Shown here: in pieces, positions 60,401-64,000 of the stretch
Layout of the letters: each line of letters starts with the position of its first letter
Position numbering within the stretch: the stretch's first letter is position 1
From: Serilophus lunatus
Lineage: Eukaryota > Chordata > Aves > Passeriformes > Eurylaimidae
NCBI GenBank assembly: GCA_013399895.1
Contig: VXBA01000117.1
Coordinates: forward strand, 156,059-220,058
Direction: 5' to 3'
Length of the DNA: 64,000 nucleotides
The notes under the pieces: model-generated
Told to the model about the DNA's origin: nothing
What the model saw: the letters and a program-made list of their open reading frames with translations, nothing else
Databases searched by the model: none
Translations under genes and position numbers: made by a program

Positions 60401-61215
60401 TCACATTTAAGTAAATCTGATTGTTTTGATTTGAATAATTCTATCCTCTAAGCAAGTAACAGGAAATACATTAATCTACCAGTTTTTCCTGTTCATTATT
60501 AGTTGACCTATTTTTTTATTCCTTCCCAACGTACAAGCCTGGAGCCTTCAGGGTTAAAATAATGTGCACATGTTGTATAAGCTCTTCCCAACAGCTGGTT
60601 CTCCTAAGATTTCAGTGAAGTAGCTTATTTACCATGACCTCCTGTTCCATATATCTTCAATAAGCTTCATGTAAGTCAAGTCTGCTGTGAGAAAAGTAAC
60701 TCCAAAACTCTTACTTTTCTTCAACAGAATTTGACAAGGGATTGACTTTTCTAAAAAAACAGGAAACACTTTTAGAACTAGTCCCTAAATGCACTTAAAA
60801 AATGGCTTTATCAAATAGGACTCGAATTTGAGATACAGAATTAAACTTTTACAAGCTGCCCTCAGAACACTAACAGAGGCTAATTAAAAATATAACTCCT
60901 GTCACGGAAGTGAAAGAGAATCCCGTATATTTCCTAATCCTGCTTCTGCAAATCTTTCCTGCCGAAACAGCTGAATCAGAACAAATTGCTTGTGTGTGAG
61001 GTACTTCAGCCATATGGCAAAAGAAAAAAAAGAGCTGTGTGCCTCCTTAGCTATGCAATAAATAGGAACTATCTCTATGTGGGTTTACACTTTTATAGCT
61101 AATTTGGAGACTTATATGTGAAATCAGGGAAATTAAATGAATTTGTGAGTCTTTTTCTGGGACTTGGGGCTTATAACCTATGATATTCAACCAGGTACAG
61201 GTTAAGGTTAGGGGA
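57481..61215. other. Noncoding stretch, no gene recognised
   Basis: AT-rich DNA with a T-rich run at 59333-59354 (T13, C, T8). Open frames up to 90 codons show no motif. Nothing else recognised. Confidence 0.55.
59333..59354. repeat. T-rich run
   Basis: Thirteen T, one C, eight T. A simple low-complexity tract. Confidence 0.95.

Positions 61216-61313
<98 letters not shown>
61216..61313. repeat. (TATC)n microsatellite, about 24 units
   Basis: About 98 bp of uninterrupted TATC (GATA on the other strand), bounded by aggggata and aaaagttg. It is the longest pure tandem repeat in the window and in the same orientation as the 50314 tract. Likely highly polymorphic, and its true length may be misassembled. 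Confidence 0.98.
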
Positions 61314-64000
61314 AAAGTTGATGTCTGCTGTGAATAACATTTTTTCATTCAAGTGATTAAAATACAAACAAGACTATGTGAATAATAGAACAAAATGGCA
61401 ACATGCATAAAGCACTAACAATACCATGGAAATTTTTTGATCCAAAGTGCCAGAGGATCACTGAAAAAGGTTGGTGAATATGATGCGACAGGAATGTCAG
61501 TAAAGGACAGGCACAAAAGAGACATCTTGTTGTCTGTGACACATCATTGGTGTCAGTCACTAATGATCTCCTTGACATGTTGAGAACATAGCTCAGAATG
61601 TATCAACATTACTTCTTTTTTCTATCATTATTAATGGAAGTTGGTTTAAACTTTCCATGATAGAAACCAAAGCTTGTGCAAAGGGGTGGTTGCATGTCTG
61701 GAGGAATACTATAATTACATGTTTGACCTTATTTGGATGTGGCATTTGATAAATCTGAGATAATTAATCATGGAATAATCTATGAGATTATTCATTTGAG
61801 GCCTCTGTTTTTTCATCTTTTGTTTGTGCTTCACTTGATATTTCTGTTTGCTAAGAAAGACTGCAGTAGTGCCAGGAATGAATGAGGAAACAATCCTGAA
61901 GAGAAATAAAAAGTGAAAAATATGGCATAAAGTAGGGGAACCTCTATAAAAGGACAAAACTGATTGAGTGCACTGAATGTACTAGCCAAAAGCAGCAGTC
62001 TGCAGATAAAGCCACGAATCTGCTACAGCCCACCCAGAAATCTGAAATTCTCTGCAAACTTTCAGGAACCTAATCCTCTAATAAAAAAAATTCACATGTA
62101 TATCCAGAACCCCAAGCTGTCATTGGCGTTTACATGGTTGTGTATTTTTTGTGTGTGTTTGATATGTAATGATTTTATTTAAAAGTTTCATGCTCTTAGT
62201 AGGTGCAGTTTTAACATCACTATTGCTTGCAATTCATAAATAAATAAATACGTTCATTTAAACTATTAAAGTACACACAGCTAAAAATAAAAATTTGAAT
62301 TAAAAATTACAAATAGAAACAAACATGCAGAGAAGTGCTAAAATGAATGCAATTAGGTCCAGATGTAAAATGCACTCACCACTCCCCCTTTCCACTACTG
62401 GGTGGTCACAGACTCAGAGCTATTACTAGTGGCTTCCTTTAGAGTCGTTCCTGACTTCTTTTTTCACTCATTTGAAAATGGGAAGAAACAGAGGTATTGA
62501 CTTGATTTTCTACATGCTCTGCACTAAGTTTCAAAATTAAGGAAGCAGGCTCCTGAAATGGTAGTGGAGTGTTCCTAATCAGTAGGATTCTGGAGGAGGC
62601 TTACAGTATAGAGAACTTGGGCTAAAAAAAATGCCAAAAAGTTATTATCTCTCAGGATGGATCTTATCAGGTTTATAGAGGGCAGTCTCTGACGTACAGT
62701 CTGTGATGGGCAAAAGCTGAGCTGTCAGGCATTAGCAAGTGATGCAGCCCACTAACAGCTGAGCGATAGAGAAAAATATTTGATGCCAAGCAGCTGGTGC
62801 TGGCCCTGAACAAATTTCTGGGGCTCTACTTGGTACTTGCACTATTCTGGCTCCACGAGAGCAGATAGGTATTAGGTATGCTTTTGGTGCATATCTTCCA
62901 GGTTGGAGTAATCAAAAAGAAAGCAAGAGTGCAGGCTGCAAAGGGGCTCTGTTGTATGAACAGCAGCAGAAATAGAAACAACTGAAAGATGTGCTTCAAA
63001 GGTACCCTCTTGATCCAAGTTGAAAAAGCCACAGAAAAGACTCTGTTCCCATCTTACAGTCAGTCATAAAACTGAACTATTTCAATGAAACAGACAGTGG
63101 GGATCTGCCATTCTGACTTCTACTCCCATGCCAGCCCTCATCTGTTGTGTGTCCTCAGTCAGACCCTATGTGATACAAAACTGCTTCATGTTGTATCCAA
63201 TACCCAAAAAATATCAGCAGTTAGGGTTTTGCATAAAATTAAAAAAGAAACGTGTAGAAATATTTAGATAATATTACATGGTCTGGTGTAACATAATTAA
63301 ATGATAAATTAGTTATTTTTTTCCCATTCCTATTCAGTTATTAAATAAGCACTTTAAAAGATACTGTATTTCTTGTCATTTTAACTTGCATGTTTCTTAC
63401 CTTTCCCTTTCTCGTAGCACAACTCTGATGGCCAATTGCCATGACACTCTGCCGTTCCATTCACAACTCTGACTTGGTCTGACCTACCTAGAGAGGCAAG
63501 AGCTCAGCTTTTTGTCCCACTCATCCAGGTGCATTGTCTATTCAAGTGCCAGCATAAAGTTCTCCTACATGCATGCAGTGCAAAGTTCCCTGCCTTTCAG
63601 AGCCTTAAAAGAAGCACCTAGGTGTGAGGTATGAAGGAGCTAATCCACATCTCCTCCAAGGAAAAGACCAAAGGGTCAAAAGAAAACGTCCAAGCCCAGC
63701 TTGGCTGCAGGCAAACATGTAAAAGCGTCCTGCACAATCCTCCTCCCTGGACACAGGGCTTCCTATACCCTGACTGCCAGCTTAGCTTTCCTAAAACTAA
63801 ACCGCATATTTTTAATGAGCCTTAGCAAGCTTTCTCTGCAAATAATCTTTCTGACATTCTAGAATAAATAGGGCAATAAATCACAGTGTAATGCAGGTTT
63901 CATGTTTGGTCTGCTGGGATCTGTGAAGCTGTGGCAATGCAGCCACTTAGTTAGAATTAACCAAATCATCAATCCATTCACTAGCTTAATGGAAACCACT
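61314..64000. other. AT-rich noncoding stretch to window end
   Basis: No gene, RNA gene or repeat family recognised. A short (AAAT)n run lies at about 62236-62250. Open frames are at most 80 codons and unsupported. Confidence 0.55.
62236..62250. repeat. (TAAA)n simple repeat
   Basis: Three to four TAAA units (cataaataaataaatacg). A short simple repeat. Confidence 0.75.

Noticed and set aside
1..64000. CRISPR array, prophage, operon or retroviral provirus
   Set aside because: No regularly spaced repeats with unique spacers, no gene clusters, no paired LTRs and no retroviral protein motifs were seen.

Overview
The window looks like noncoding nuclear DNA from a bird. The main evidence is six CR1 LINE fragments: four on the minus strand (about 79, 16797, 37470 and 43415) and two on the plus strand (about 12700 and 30220). 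Most end in the short ATTCTGTG-type tail that marks CR1. Some keep decayed pieces of the CR1 reverse transcriptase. By eye the sequence is AT-rich and CpG-poor, with no operon-like gene packing and no open frame over about 180 codons. The longest frames mostly look like chance reads. Crocodilians and turtles also carry CR1, so bird is an inference, and no species can be named.

Layout. Positions 1-320 hold an old CR1 tail. 321-12700 is repeat-poor, AT-rich DNA. 12700-12910 is a plus-strand CR1 tail. 16797-17046 is an unusual CR1 whose tail is joined directly to the reverse-transcriptase core. About 19400-22700 is noticeably more GC-rich, with a local CpG cluster near 22020-22260 and the longest open frame of the window. 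23790-24420 is AT-rich with many homeodomain-type TAAT/ATTA words and looks like a conserved noncoding element. 30220-30520 is a plus-strand CR1. 37470-38241 and 43415-44238 are the two largest CR1 copies, both with broken ORF2. Between them, 41524-41657 is the best candidate protein-coding exon. Two long TATC/GATA microsatellites lie at 50314-50397 and 61216-61313. 55300-57480 is a second block that looks regulatory, with a 38-bp tandem duplication. The rest is unremarkable AT-rich DNA with short homopolymer and simple-repeat runs.

No complete gene, tRNA, rRNA, CRISPR array, prophage or retrovirus was recognised. The window is best read as a gene desert or part of a very large intron. Function, if any, probably lies in cis-regulatory elements and perhaps one or two small exons. 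I found no convincing new multi-gene system. The most checkable points are the 41.5 kb exon candidate, the internally deleted CR1 at 16.8 kb, the CpG cluster at 22 kb and the two CNE-like blocks.
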